Made by a program: the position numbers and the translations under genes
NCBI RefSeq assembly: GCF_016722895.1
Contig: NZ_JAEQNA010000004.1
Coordinates: 186,001-250,000 of the forward strand
Length of the DNA: 64,000 bases
Direction of reading: 5' to 3'
Origin: Ramlibacter aurantiacus
GTDB taxonomy: Bacteria > Pseudomonadota > Gammaproteobacteria > Burkholderiales > Burkholderiaceae_C
Notes under the pieces: generated by a model
What the model was told of the DNA's origin: nothing
Seen by the model: the letters and a program-made list of their open reading frames with translations, nothing else
The model's database searches: none
Part shown: positions 47,404-58,344 of the stretch, piece after piece
Layout of the letters: each line of letters begins with the position of its first letter
Position numbering within the stretch: position 1 is the stretch's first letter

Positions 47404-48510
47404 ATGATCGTCCTGAAGGCAACACAAGACAAAGTGCTGTCCGTCCTGCAGTCGGTAGCCGGGATCGTGGAGCGCCGCCATACCCTGCCCGTGCTGGCCA
47501 ACGTGCTCATCCGCAAGACAGGGGACGGGGTCCAGTTCACGACCAGCGACCTGGAGATCCAGATTCGCACCACCGCCGAACTGGGCGGTGACCCGGGCAA
47601 CTTCAGCACCACGGTGGGTGCACGCAAGCTGATCGATATCCTGCGCACGATGCCGTCTGACCAGACGGTGAGTCTGGAAACCAGCCAGAACAAACTGCTC
47701 CTCAAGGGCGGCAAGACGCGTTTCACCTTGCAGACGCTGCCGGCCGAGGATTTCCCGCTGGTGCAGGAGGCACCCAGCTTTGGCCCGACATTCAGCGTGC
47801 CGCAGAAGACGCTCAAGGACCTGCTCGACCAGGTGTCATTCGCGATGGCGGTCCACGACATCCGCTATTACCTCAACGGCATCTTGTTCGTCGCCGAAGG
47901 CAAGCAGCTCGCGTTGGTGGCCACCGACGGCCACCGCCTCGCGTTTGCCAACGCGAAGCTCGAATCCGAGGTGCCGAAGCAGGAGGTGATCCTTCCGCGC
48001 AAGACCGTGCTGGAGCTGCAGCGCTTGTTGTCCGATGCCGAAGGTGCCATCGACATGCAGTTCGCGAGCAACCAGGCCCGCTTCAGTTTCGGGGGCATGG
48101 AGTTCGTCACCAAGCTGGTCGAGGGCAAGTTCCCCGACTACAACCGCGTCATTCCCAAGAATCACCGCAACCAAGTCACGCTGGGCCGGGCACCGCTGCT
48201 TGCCAGCTTGCAGCGAACGGCCATCCTCACCAGCGACAAGTTCAAGGGCGTTCGCCTGAATATCGAGCCCGGCGTGCTGCGCGTGGCCTCCAACAATGCC
48301 GAGCAGGAGGAGGCAGTGGATGAACTCGATATCGACTATGGCGGCGACGCCATCGAGATCGGCTTCAATGTCAATTACCTGATCGACGCCCTGTCCAACA
48401 TGAGCCAGGACATGGTGCGCATCGAACTGCAGGACGCCAACAGCTCGGCCCTCGTCACCAACCCCGAAAACAGCGCCTTCAAGTACGTCGTGATGCCCAT
48501 GCGGATTTGA
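47404..48510 (+). CDS. dnaN: DNA polymerase III sliding clamp (beta subunit)
   Basis: A 368-residue beta clamp with three repeated domains that dimerises round DNA and holds polymerase III. Seen: MIVLKATQDKVLSVLQSVAGIVERRHTLPVLANVLI at the N-terminus, LALVATDGHRLAFANAKL, and the conserved C-terminal VVMPMRI. It stands between dnaA/oriC and gyrB. Confidence 0.98.
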   Translation: MIVLKATQDKVLSVLQSVAGIVERRHTLPVLANVLIRKTGDGVQFTTSDLEIQIRTTAELGGDPGNFSTTVGARKLIDILRTMPSDQTVSLETSQNKLLLKGGKTRFTLQTLPAEDFPLVQEAPSFGPTFSVPQKTLKDLLDQVSFAMAVHDIRYYLNGILFVAEGKQLALVATDGHRLAFANAKLESEVPKQEVILPRKTVLELQRLLSDAEGAIDMQFASNQARFSFGGMEFVTKLVEGKFPDYNRVIPKNHRNQVTLGRAPLLASLQRTAILTSDKFKGVRLNIEPGVLRVASNNAEQEEAVDELDIDYGGDAIEIGFNVNYLIDALSNMSQDMVRIELQDANSSALVTNPENSAFKYVVMPMRI

Positions 48511-48529
48511 TGTCCGCAGGCACGCGCTT

Positions 48530-48555
48530 GCCATGTCCGCCAGCCGGAACATGGC
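48530..48555 (+). other. Hairpin between dnaN and gyrB
   Basis: GCCATGTCCG (48530-48539) pairs with CGGAACATGGC (48545-48555) with one bulged A and a 5-base loop. No T-run follows. It could modulate read-through from dnaN into gyrB or stabilise the dnaN mRNA end. Confidence 0.45.
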
Positions 48556-48560
48556 CCTGA

Positions 48561-51176
<2,616 letters not shown>

Positions 51177-51228
51177 GCCGGGGCGGGCGGGCGGGGTCGG
51201 TCGTTCAAGCGAAGGTACCGAGGAGCGC

Positions 51229-51259
51229 TTGACCTTGCCCCGAGGGCAAGGTTTACGAT
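51229..51259 (+). promoter_or_regulatory. CueR/MerR-type copper promoter
   Basis: -35 TTGACC (51229-51234) and -10 TACGAT (51254-51259) are separated by 19 bp, the long spacer typical of MerR-family promoters. Between them lies the perfect inverted repeat ACCTTGCCC-CGA-GGGCAAGGT (51232-51252), closely like CueR/HmrR operators (ACCTTCC...GGAAGGT). It lies 62 bp upstream of the His-rich gene at 51321 and probably drives the copper block. No merR/cueR gene is in the window. Confidence 0.85.
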
Positions 51260-51320
51260 GCTTCTGGTATTCGGCTCGTCGGCCATCCGGCTGCGGACCC
51301 GAACGTAGAATCCCGCTGCC

Positions 51321-51740
51321 ATGACCGCCCTTCGTTTCATCTTCGCCTGGCTGCTGCTGCTTGCCCTGCCCCTGCAGGGCTTTGCGGCGGCCTCCATGCG
51401 CTTGTGCGAACCGGTCGAGGCCCCAGCGATGCTGGCCCAGGCTCAACACGGGGGTCATGCGGCTCATGCAGGGCACGGTGGGCACCGACACCATGGTGCA
51501 GACGATTCTTCGGTCCACGCCACGCCGTACGGCATGGACGAGCCAGGCCATGTCCATGAAGACGACGGTACGCCCGGCCACAGCTGTGCGGTTTGCGCTT
51601 CCTGTGGTCACGTCGTGGGCGTTTCGATGCCCACGAGGACACTTGCAGCCGCCGAGCCCGTGTCGGCCTCGCTGCCTGACCCCGCCCTGCCCGAATTGAC
51701 ACGGGCCACCCCACTGCCAGACAAACCTCCACGCATCTGA
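51321..51740 (+). CDS. Secreted His/Cys-rich metal-associated protein (CzcI-like)
   Basis: A 139-residue protein with a signal peptide (residues 1-24, ending FAAA), a His-rich stretch (HGGHAAHAGHGGHRHHG, about 43-59) and cysteines at SCAVCASCGH (89-96). The N-terminus and the Cys/His layout recall CzcI-type small periplasmic proteins found at the head of metal resistance operons. The Pro-rich C-terminus is probably disordered. It is the first gene after the CueR-type promoter, so copper or a similar soft metal is the likely ligand. Confidence 0.7.
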   Translation: MTALRFIFAWLLLLALPLQGFAAASMRLCEPVEAPAMLAQAQHGGHAAHAGHGGHRHHGADDSSVHATPYGMDEPGHVHEDDGTPGHSCAVCASCGHVVGVSMPTRTLAAAEPVSASLPDPALPELTRATPLPDKPPRI

Positions 51741-51860
51741 GCGGCCGCGCGTGCCCGCGTTTGAGCGGGCGCGCGGCCGTCCCTCATTTCGTTGTGCTGG
51801 CCCTGCACCTCGGCAGCTGCCGGGGTCGGTGCCCAGTCCGATCGATCGGTTGGAGGACCC

Positions 51861-52184
51861 ATGTCACCCCTTTTGAAAGCCATTCTCTTGTGCGGGCCGG
51901 CTTCGGTCTCGCCGTACGCGTTCGCCCAGAACGCCCCACCAGCCCCGCCTGCAAGCGCCTCGGCCGCCGCGCCGTACCGATCGGCCTTCGAGGCCTACCA
52001 GCCGTTCAAGGCCGATGAGGTACAGGACTGGCGCCGCAGCAACGACACCGTGCGTGAGGCCGGCGGTTGGCGTGCCTATGCCCGCGAGATCAGCGGGGCC
52101 GCCGCAGAGCCCCGAGCTCCAGCGCCAGCCGCTGGCACCGGGACGGCCGCGCCGCGTGATCCGCATGCAGGGCACCATCCATGA
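51861..52184 (+). CDS. Small periplasmic protein of the copper block
   Basis: A 107-residue protein with a signal peptide (MSPLLKAILLCGPASVSPYA, cut near FAQ) and an Ala/Pro-rich linker. The core YRSAFEAYQPFKADEVQDWRRSNDTVREAGGWRAYAREI is a recurrent sequence of small proteins next to TolC-type genes in metal efflux clusters; the function is unknown. The ATG at 51861 follows GGAGG. The C-terminus ends HAGHHP. Its stop overlaps the TolC-like gene (ATGA). Confidence 0.75.
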   Translation: MSPLLKAILLCGPASVSPYAFAQNAPPAPPASASAAAPYRSAFEAYQPFKADEVQDWRRSNDTVREAGGWRAYAREISGAAAEPRAPAPAAGTGTAAPRDPHAGHHP

Positions 52185-53608
52185 GGGGGCTCCAGGTTTC
52201 CATGGCCCTGGCCGCCGTCGCCATGGGCCTGGCGGGCTGCGCGGCACCCGACATGAATGCAGCCATGCGGCAGGCCAACGAGCTGGCCAGCCCGGTCTCC
52301 GGCCAAGCGCGCGCGGCGCTGGCGGACGAGGCCGGGCAGCGCGAGGCGGCCGTCGCCATGGCCCACGATCTGCTGTCCGCGCCCTTGACGATGGACGGTG
52401 CGGTGCAGCTGGCGCTGGTCCACAGCCCCGCCTTCCAGGCGGCGCTGGCGCAGGGCTGGGGCGAGCTGGCGCAGGCGCGGCAGCGCGGCTTGCCTGGTGG
52501 GCTCATGTTCTCGTTCGAGCGGCTGCGCGAGGGCGGCGACCTGGAGATTGGCCGGCTGCTGTCGATCGGGCTATTCGACCTGGTCACCCTGCCGCAGCGT
52601 CGCGCCGTCTCGCGGGTGCAGTCCGAACAGGCGCAGGTCCGCCTGGCCGGCCTCGTGGTCGACCAGGTCGCGGCTGCGCGCCGGTCCTGGGTTCGGGCCG
52701 TGGCGGCGCAGGAGATCCGGAGCTACGCCGAGCAGGTCAAGGACGCTGCCGAAGCCAGCGCCGAGCTGGCGCGGCGCATGCAGCTGGTCGGGAACTTCAC
52801 CAAGCTGCAGGCCGCGCGCCAGCACCTGTTCTATGCCGACGCCACGGCGCGGCTGGCGGCGGCGCGGCAGGCTGCGGTCGCCACGCGGGAAGAACTGGTC
52901 CGCCAGTTGGGGCTCACGGCCGAACAGGCGGCATCGCTGAAGCTGCCTGAACGCCTGCCGGAGCTGCCTCGGTCGCCCCGGGCAACTGAGCAGGTCCACA
53001 CGGCCTTGGCCGGGCAGCGGCTGGACGCCCGCCTCGCCAGGCTCGAGCTGGAGCAGATCGGCCGGGCCCGTGGCGTCGACCTGGCATCCGCCTTGGTCGA
53101 CGTGGAGCTCGGCGCGCGTCGCGACACGCACTTCGGCGAGGGCGGGGAGCGCTCCAACACCCGCGGCTACGAGCTGGAGATTCGCCTGCCGGTCTTCGAC
53201 TGGGGATCGACCCGCCGCGCCGCGCTGGACGCGCGTGCCCTGGAGGCGGCGAACCGCTATGAAGCGGTCGCCCGGGCGGCGAGTTCGCAGGCGCGGGAAA
53301 GCTATGCCGCCTACCGCACCGCCTATGACCTGGCGCGCCACCATCGCGACGAACTGGTGCCGCTGCGCAAGACCATCTCCGAGGAGAACCTGCTGCGCTA
53401 CAACGGGATGCTGATCGGCGTGTTCGAGCTCCTGGCCGACGCGCGCGAGCAGGTCTCCGGCGTCATGGCCGCCATCGAGGCGCATCGCGACTTCTGGCTG
53501 GCCGATGCCGCACTCGCCTCCAGCCTGATCGGGCGGCCGATCGCCGGCCCGTCCCCCACCAACTCCCCGTCCACCGCCGGCGCACCCGCAGCCGAAGCGG
53601 GCCATTGA
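52181..53608 (+). CDS. TolC-family outer membrane lipoprotein
   Basis: A 475-residue outer membrane efflux family protein with a lipoprotein signal (MALAAVAMGLAGC, Cys 20). It is mainly long helices and coiled coil (QSEQAQVRLAGLVVDQVAAARRSW; LARRMQLVGNFTKLQAARQHLF), and the second OEP repeat begins near LPVFDWGSTRRAALDARALEA. TolC-type proteins form trimeric outer membrane channels for RND pumps, but no RND pump or adaptor gene is adjacent, so it may work with a partner encoded elsewhere or have a separate role. Confidence 0.88.
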   Translation: MRGLQVSMALAAVAMGLAGCAAPDMNAAMRQANELASPVSGQARAALADEAGQREAAVAMAHDLLSAPLTMDGAVQLALVHSPAFQAALAQGWGELAQARQRGLPGGLMFSFERLREGGDLEIGRLLSIGLFDLVTLPQRRAVSRVQSEQAQVRLAGLVVDQVAAARRSWVRAVAAQEIRSYAEQVKDAAEASAELARRMQLVGNFTKLQAARQHLFYADATARLAAARQAAVATREELVRQLGLTAEQAASLKLPERLPELPRSPRATEQVHTALAGQRLDARLARLELEQIGRARGVDLASALVDVELGARRDTHFGEGGERSNTRGYELEIRLPVFDWGSTRRAALDARALEAANRYEAVARAASSQARESYAAYRTAYDLARHHRDELVPLRKTISEENLLRYNGMLIGVFELLADAREQVSGVMAAIEAHRDFWLADAALASSLIGRPIAGPSPTNSPSTAGAPAAEAGH

Positions 53609-53627
53609 GGCGGGTGGAGCAAGCCAC

Positions 53628-55061
53628 ATGATCCCCACCAACACTCGCAGACGTTTCCTGACCGGCATGGGCGCCATGGCCGGTGCCGTCACGGCCGCCT
53701 CGGTCAGCCGGGTGGCGATGGCCGCCTTGCCCGAACCGGTCATCCAGACCACGGCCGACACGGCCGGGCCGCTGGTTCCGCCCACGGGCCGCCCCTACAA
53801 CGCCGTGGTCACGCTCAACGGCTGGACCGCGCCCTGGCGCATGAACCAGGGTGTCAAGGAGTTCCACCTGGTCGCCGAACCGGTGGTGCGTGAGATGACG
53901 CCCGGCTTCAAGGCCCATCTCTGGGGCTACAACGGGCAGTCGCCGGGCCCCACCATCGAGGTGGTGGAGGGCGACCGAGTCCGCATCTTCGTGACCAACC
54001 GCCTGCCGGAGCACACCAGCGTGCACTGGCACGGACAGCGCCTGCCCAACGGCATGGACGGCGTCGGCGGGCTCACGCAACCCACCATCCAGCCGGGCAA
54101 GACCTTCGTGTACGAATTCGTCGCGCGCCGTCCGGGCACCTTCATGTACCACCCCCACGGGGACGAGATGGTGCAGATGGCGATGGGCATGATGGGTTTC
54201 TGGGTCACGCACCCCAAGGTCCCGCATCCGCTCATCGAAGAGGTCGACCGTGATTTCGTGTTCCTGCTCAATGCCTACGACATCGAGCCCGGGAGCTACA
54301 CGCCCCGGATCATGACCATGACCGACTTCAACATCTGGACCTTCAACAGCCGGGTGTTTCCCGGCATCGCATCGATGAACGTGCGGCACGGCGACAAGGT
54401 CCGCATCCGGGTCGGCAACCTCACCATGACCAACCACCCCATGCACCTGCACGGGCACGAGTTCGTCGTCAGCGGCACTGACGGCGGCCCCACCCCCAAG
54501 GGCTCGCGCTGGCCCGAAGTCTCCGCCGACGTCGCGGTGGGCCAGATGCGGCAGCTCGAGTTCCTGGCGGACGAAGAGGGCGACTGGGCCTTCCATTGCC
54601 ACAAGAGCCACCACACGATGGGTGCCATGGGGCACGACGTGCCCACCATGATCGGCGTGGACCACCGGGGCGTGGCGCGCAAGATCGGCAAGCTGGTGCC
54701 CGACTACATGGTCATGGGCGAGCGCGGCATGGCCGATATGGGCGAGATGGAGATGCCCCTGCCGGACAACACCCAGAAGATGATGGACGGGCACGGGCCC
54801 TTCGGCTCGCTGGAGATGGGCGGCATGTTCACCACCGTGAAGGTGCGGCGCGAGCAGCCGCGCGGCGACTACTCGGATCCGGGCTGGTTCAGGCACCCCG
54901 CCGGCACCGTGGCCTACGAGTTCACCGGCACGCTACCCGAGCCCACGCGGCAAGCACCCGCCAGAGGTCAGCCCGCGTCTGCCGCGTCCCCCGCGCCGGT
55001 GCCGCGGCAGGACGTGGAAGTCCGGGTCCGCAAGCCAGCCCCCGGCCACGGTGGCCACTGA
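53628..55061 (+). CDS. Tat-exported multicopper oxidase
   Basis: A 477-residue periplasmic oxidase with a Tat signal (NTRRRFLTGMGAMAGAVTAA). The copper ligands appear in the four usual blocks: HWHGQRLPNGMDG, MYHPHGDEMVQ, HPMHLHGHEFVV and FHCHKSHHTMGAMGHD (type 1/2/3 sites). It may oxidise Cu(I) to Cu(II) like CueO/CopA. The region after the last block is Met-rich (MVMGERGMADMGEMEMPLP), a likely Cu(I) binding segment. The C-terminal 45 residues are Pro/Ala-rich. Confidence 0.93.
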   Translation: MIPTNTRRRFLTGMGAMAGAVTAASVSRVAMAALPEPVIQTTADTAGPLVPPTGRPYNAVVTLNGWTAPWRMNQGVKEFHLVAEPVVREMTPGFKAHLWGYNGQSPGPTIEVVEGDRVRIFVTNRLPEHTSVHWHGQRLPNGMDGVGGLTQPTIQPGKTFVYEFVARRPGTFMYHPHGDEMVQMAMGMMGFWVTHPKVPHPLIEEVDRDFVFLLNAYDIEPGSYTPRIMTMTDFNIWTFNSRVFPGIASMNVRHGDKVRIRVGNLTMTNHPMHLHGHEFVVSGTDGGPTPKGSRWPEVSADVAVGQMRQLEFLADEEGDWAFHCHKSHHTMGAMGHDVPTMIGVDHRGVARKIGKLVPDYMVMGERGMADMGEMEMPLPDNTQKMMDGHGPFGSLEMGGMFTTVKVRREQPRGDYSDPGWFRHPAGTVAYEFTGTLPEPTRQAPARGQPASAASPAPVPRQDVEVRVRKPAPGHGGH

Positions 55062-55078
55062 ACATCGGAGAAAGAACC

Positions 55079-55597
55079 ATGAATAAACGCCTCGTCCTGT
55101 GCGCGCTCGCGGCCTGCGCATCGTCTTTTCTTGCCGTGGCTGCGGCCAGGGCCCACGAGAGCCACGGCGCGCCGAAAGCGGCGACCGAACCGATCCGGGA
55201 GCAGCAGCCCTGGGGCATCGCCGGCGACGCCCGGAACGCCCGGCGCACGATCCGCATCGACATGGGCGACGACATGCGATTCAGCCCGTCGCGCATCCAG
55301 CTGCGGCAAGGCGAAACGGTGCGGTTCGTGGTGCAGAACAAGGGAAAGGTGATGCACGAGATGGTCATCGGCACCCGGCAGGCGCTGGACGAGCATGCCG
55401 CGCTGATGCAGAAGTTTCCGAACATGGAACACGACGAGCCGCACATGGCGCATGTGTCGCCGGGCAAGCGAGGCGAGCTCGTGTGGACCTTCAACCGGGC
55501 GGGGTCCTTCGACTTCGCCTGCCTGATCCCCGGCCACTACCAGGCAGGCATGGTCGGCCGGATCGACGTCATTGCAAGCAAGGAGGTGAATCGATGA
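55079..55597 (+). CDS. Periplasmic cupredoxin-domain copper protein
   Basis: A 172-residue protein with a signal peptide (residues 1-25, ending AARA) and one cupredoxin domain. The type 1 copper ligands are visible: His in GKVMHEMVIGT, then Cys, His and Met in FACLIPGHYQAGMVG. A Met/His-rich loop (MQKFPNMEHDEPHMAHV) lies between them. It may shuttle electrons or copper for the multicopper oxidase encoded 17 bp upstream. Its stop overlaps the DUF411 gene. Confidence 0.92.
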   Translation: MNKRLVLCALAACASSFLAVAAARAHESHGAPKAATEPIREQQPWGIAGDARNARRTIRIDMGDDMRFSPSRIQLRQGETVRFVVQNKGKVMHEMVIGTRQALDEHAALMQKFPNMEHDEPHMAHVSPGKRGELVWTFNRAGSFDFACLIPGHYQAGMVGRIDVIASKEVNR

Positions 55598-56091
55598 CAC
55601 ATCGCAACCGCATGCAGCCCCGGCGCCGGGCGTTGCTTCTCGCTGTGGCCGCCGTGGCCATCCATCCCCTGGGCATGGCGGCGGCGCCCACTGCCCGCAA
55701 GCCGTCGGTGGAGGTCTGGAAGGACCCGCAGTGCGGCTGCTGCGCCGACTGGGTGGCCCATCTGCAGGCCAACGGTTTCGCGGTCACGGTGCACGAAACG
55801 GGCAACACCGCCGCCCGGGCCCGCCTGGGCATCGCCAACCGATACGGTTCCTGCCACACCGCGCAGGTGGGCGGCTATGCCATCGAGGGGCATGTGCCCG
55901 CGCGCGACATTCACCGGCTGCTGGCCGAAAAGCCGGCCGCACTGGGCCTGGCCGTGCCCGGCATGCCGGTCGGCTCGCCCGGCATGGACGCCCCCGCCTA
56001 TGGCGGCCGGCGCGACGCCTACGACGTGCTGCTGCTCGCCAGCGACGGGTCGGCACAGGTGTGGAGCCACTATCGGGGGAACAAGGCATGA
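55594..56091 (+). CDS. DUF411 metal-binding protein
   Basis: A 165-residue exported protein with an N-terminal signal (RRRALLLAVAAVAIHPLGMA) and the DUF411 signatures VWKDPQCGCCADWVAHLQANGF (CxCC) and GSCHTAQVGGYAIEGHVPARDI, then LAVPGMPVGSPGM. DUF411 proteins are frequent in copper and silver resistance operons and are thought to bind metal through these Cys, His and Met residues. The start codon overlaps the cupredoxin stop (ATGA), and its own stop overlaps the next gene. Confidence 0.9.
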   Translation: MTHRNRMQPRRRALLLAVAAVAIHPLGMAAAPTARKPSVEVWKDPQCGCCADWVAHLQANGFAVTVHETGNTAARARLGIANRYGSCHTAQVGGYAIEGHVPARDIHRLLAEKPAALGLAVPGMPVGSPGMDAPAYGGRRDAYDVLLLASDGSAQVWSHYRGNKA

Positions 56092-56438
56092 AGCACCTGA
56101 TCACCGCGGCGCTGTTCGTGGGCTCGACCTTCACCTGGGCGCAGCAGGCCGGCGGCACCGATGGCCACGACGCCCACCATGCGCCGGCCGCCACGGCGCA
56201 GGCGCAGGCACCGTCCGAATTCGCCGAAGGCGAAGTGCGGCGGATCGACAAGTCCAACGCCAAGCTCACGCTGCGGCATGGCGAGATCAAAAGCCTGGAC
56301 ATGCCGCCCATGACCATGGTCTTCAGCGTCGCGGACGCGCAGTGGCTCGACAAGCTCAAGGTGGGGGACAAGGTGCGCTTCCAGGCCATCAGCCGGAATG
56401 GCGCCATGACGGTGACCGCCATCGAGCCGGTCCGGTAG
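56088..56438 (+). CDS. CusF-like periplasmic copper-binding protein
   Basis: A 116-residue protein with a signal peptide (cut near TWAQQ), a His-rich linker and a small OB-fold domain: EGEVRRIDKSNAKLTLRHGEI, LDMPPMTMVFSV and VGDKVRFQ. The His in LRHGEI and the two Met in PPMTM correspond to the Cu(I) ligands of CusF; the Trp that caps copper in E. coli CusF is replaced by Pro. It is coupled to the DUF411 gene and is the last gene of the run of overlapping genes. Confidence 0.92.
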   Translation: MKHLITAALFVGSTFTWAQQAGGTDGHDAHHAPAATAQAQAPSEFAEGEVRRIDKSNAKLTLRHGEIKSLDMPPMTMVFSVADAQWLDKLKVGDKVRFQAISRNGAMTVTAIEPVR

Positions 56439-56546
56439 GCCGGCCTTTCGTCAAGCGGGTCCTACGTGCGCGTGCGATCCGGCGGCCTAAATTGAAACGC
56501 CGCGGGACCGCCCCGTCCGGGAAGGCAACCACAGCAGGAGACATCC

Positions 56547-56936
56547 ATGAAAGCTTTGATGACAGGCGTCCTGGCCAGCTTGCTGGCTGGCTGTGCGGCG
56601 ATGCCCGGCACGGCGCCGCGCGAGCAGTCGATGGCGCGCGCTTCCGGACACGCCATGCACCACGGCGCCATGCACGGGCGGATGCACGGCGCAATGGGCT
56701 GCGGCATGCACGGCATGCACGGCATGCAGGGCACCGGTTCGGGCATGGCAGGCGGCATGGGAGCCGGCATGGCTGCATCCATGCGCACCATGGACGCCGA
56801 CGGTGACGGCATGGTCTCGAAGGACGAGTTCATGAAGGCGCACGAGGCGATCTACGACGCCATGAAGAAGAACGACCGGGGCCAGGTGGCGATGGCCGAC
56901 ATGCAGGGCCGGTGCCCCATGATGCAAGGCCGATAG
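56547..56936 (+). CDS. Met/His-rich EF-hand lipoprotein
   Basis: A 129-residue lipoprotein (lipobox LAGC, Cys 16) with 23 methionines. Residues 29-82 are a Met/His/Gly-rich segment (HAMHHGAMHGRMHGAMGCGM and MHGMHGMQ), apt to bind Cu(I)/Ag(I). Residues 83-94 form a canonical EF-hand calcium loop, DADGDGMVSKDE, followed by FMKAH. The ATG has a good AGGAG upstream, and the gap of 108 bp from cusF may hold its own promoter. It is probably a periplasmic copper buffer; the calcium site is unexpected. Confidence 0.85.
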   Translation: MKALMTGVLASLLAGCAAMPGTAPREQSMARASGHAMHHGAMHGRMHGAMGCGMHGMHGMQGTGSGMAGGMGAGMAASMRTMDADGDGMVSKDEFMKAHEAIYDAMKKNDRGQVAMADMQGRCPMMQGR

Positions 56937-56966
56937 AAGGCCGTGCGGGGTTCGTCGTGATCGTCA

Positions 56967-56992
56967 ACGCGCCGCCGTGACGTGCGGCGCGT
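56967..56992. terminator. Bidirectional hairpin between EF-hand gene and sodC
   Basis: ACGCGCCGC and GCGGCGCGT form a perfect 9-bp stem with loop CGTGACGT. It separates two convergent genes. There is no T-run. Confidence 0.55.
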
Positions 56993-57010
56993 GTGCCCGG
57001 TCCGGCCGGA

Positions 57011-57601
57011 TCAGGCCGGCACGATGACCCCGCAGAGCACCCGTGCGCCGGAGTCGCCGGCGGGCTGGCTGCGCAGGTCGTCCGGCTTGTCATGCACCAC
57101 GACGGATCGGCCCATCGCCGATCGCGGCCCGGGCCCGAGTGTGATGTTCGGGTTGAGGATGCTCAGGCTGCCGCGGCCGTCGGCCTGCACCGGCAGGTTG
57201 GGCATGTCGCCGGCGTGTGACTGGGTGGGGGGTTGAGCAGGCGGGCCGTGGCGACCGCTTTCGCCGGGGTCGAAATGGCCTTCGGCGGCGCCGAACGGCA
57301 CCATGCGTCCACTGGCATCGGTCGACGGGCGGCAATTGCCGGCGGTGTGGATGTGGAACCCACGCGGCCCGGGCGAGCCAAGCCCTTCGACCTGGGCCAC
57401 CACCAGGACACCCTGCGAAGTCTCGGTCATGCGCACGGTGCCGCCTGGCCGGCCTTCGGGGGTGCGCAAATGCGCGACCGCGGTGACTTCCCCTGCCGGC
57501 CCGGTCTGCAGGGAACCGCCCGTGCGCATCGGATGGTGCATGCCGCAGCCGGCCAGCAGCGCAGCGAGGGTGGCGAGGGTGGCGAGTCGGAAAGATGACA
57601 T
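57011..57601 (-). CDS. sodC: Superoxide dismutase [Cu-Zn], lipoprotein
   Basis: A 196-residue periplasmic Cu/Zn SOD anchored as a lipoprotein (LAALLAGC, Cys 18). Metal ligands are seen in RGFHIHTAGNC (His, His, and the disulphide Cys), EGHFDPG, HAGDMPNLPV (His, Asp) and RSVVVHDKPDD (His); the second disulphide Cys is in ARVLCGV. It removes superoxide in the periplasm and needs copper, which fits the neighbouring copper block. The start at 57601 begins MSSFRLATLATLAAL. Confidence 0.94.
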   Translation of the reverse strand: MSSFRLATLATLAALLAGCGMHHPMRTGGSLQTGPAGEVTAVAHLRTPEGRPGGTVRMTETSQGVLVVAQVEGLGSPGPRGFHIHTAGNCRPSTDASGRMVPFGAAEGHFDPGESGRHGPPAQPPTQSHAGDMPNLPVQADGRGSLSILNPNITLGPGPRSAMGRSVVVHDKPDDLRSQPAGDSGARVLCGVIVPA

Positions 57602-57753
57602 CGGAGGTCGTCCCGTGGGGTTGCGAACCCGCTCGGTATAGCACCGCGCGTACCGTCGGAACAACTCGAGGTAACGCGCGGTAAGTGCCGGGTCTGCGGC
57701 CGCGCTTCGTATGATGGCGCGCCGGCGCTGGGGCCGGTGCACCCGGAGTTTCC

Positions 57754-58344
57754 ATGACCGCCTTGCTGCTTGGCCTGATCTTGTTCCTGGGCGTCCACTC
57801 GACGCGCATCGTCGCCGAGGGCTGGCGCGGCCGATTCATCGAGCGGCGCGGCGAAGGCGCCTGGAAGGGGCTCTACTCGGTCATCGCCGTGATCGGCTTC
57901 GTGCTGATCGTCTGGGGCTACGGTGTGGCGCGCCAGTCACCGTGGGTGCTCTGGACACCGCCCCGTGGCATGAACCACCTGGCGGCCCTGCTGACCGTGC
58001 CGGCATTCGTCCTGCTGGTCGCCGCCTACGTGCCCCGCAACCACCTGCGACTGCGCTTGCGCCATCCGATGATCCTGGGCGTCAAGCTCTGGGCCCTGGC
58101 GCATTTGCTGGCCAACGGCACAGTGGCCGACCTGCTGCTGTTCGGCTCCTTCCTGGCCTGGGCGGTGCTGGACTACCGGTCCTCGCGCCAGCGTGACCGC
58201 GCGGCGCAGGGGGCGGCCGGCCCCGCCGCCAGCGCCAGCACCAGCGCCACGATGGTCACGGTGGTGGTGGGCCTGCTGTTGTGGGCCGGTTTCGCGTTCT
58301 GGGCGCATGCCCGCTGGATCGGGGTTGCGCCCTTCGGCGCCTGA
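57754..58344 (+). CDS. NnrU-family membrane protein
   Basis: A 196-residue inner membrane protein with about five hydrophobic segments; it starts MTALLLGLILFLGVHSTRIV and contains RHPMILGVKLWALAHLLANG, both typical of NnrU. NnrU proteins are linked to denitrification or respiratory haem proteins, but no such genes are near. It is divergent from sodC with a 152-bp gap. Confidence 0.88.
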   Translation: MTALLLGLILFLGVHSTRIVAEGWRGRFIERRGEGAWKGLYSVIAVIGFVLIVWGYGVARQSPWVLWTPPRGMNHLAALLTVPAFVLLVAAYVPRNHLRLRLRHPMILGVKLWALAHLLANGTVADLLLFGSFLAWAVLDYRSSRQRDRAAQGAAGPAASASTSATMVTVVVGLLLWAGFAFWAHARWIGVAPFGA

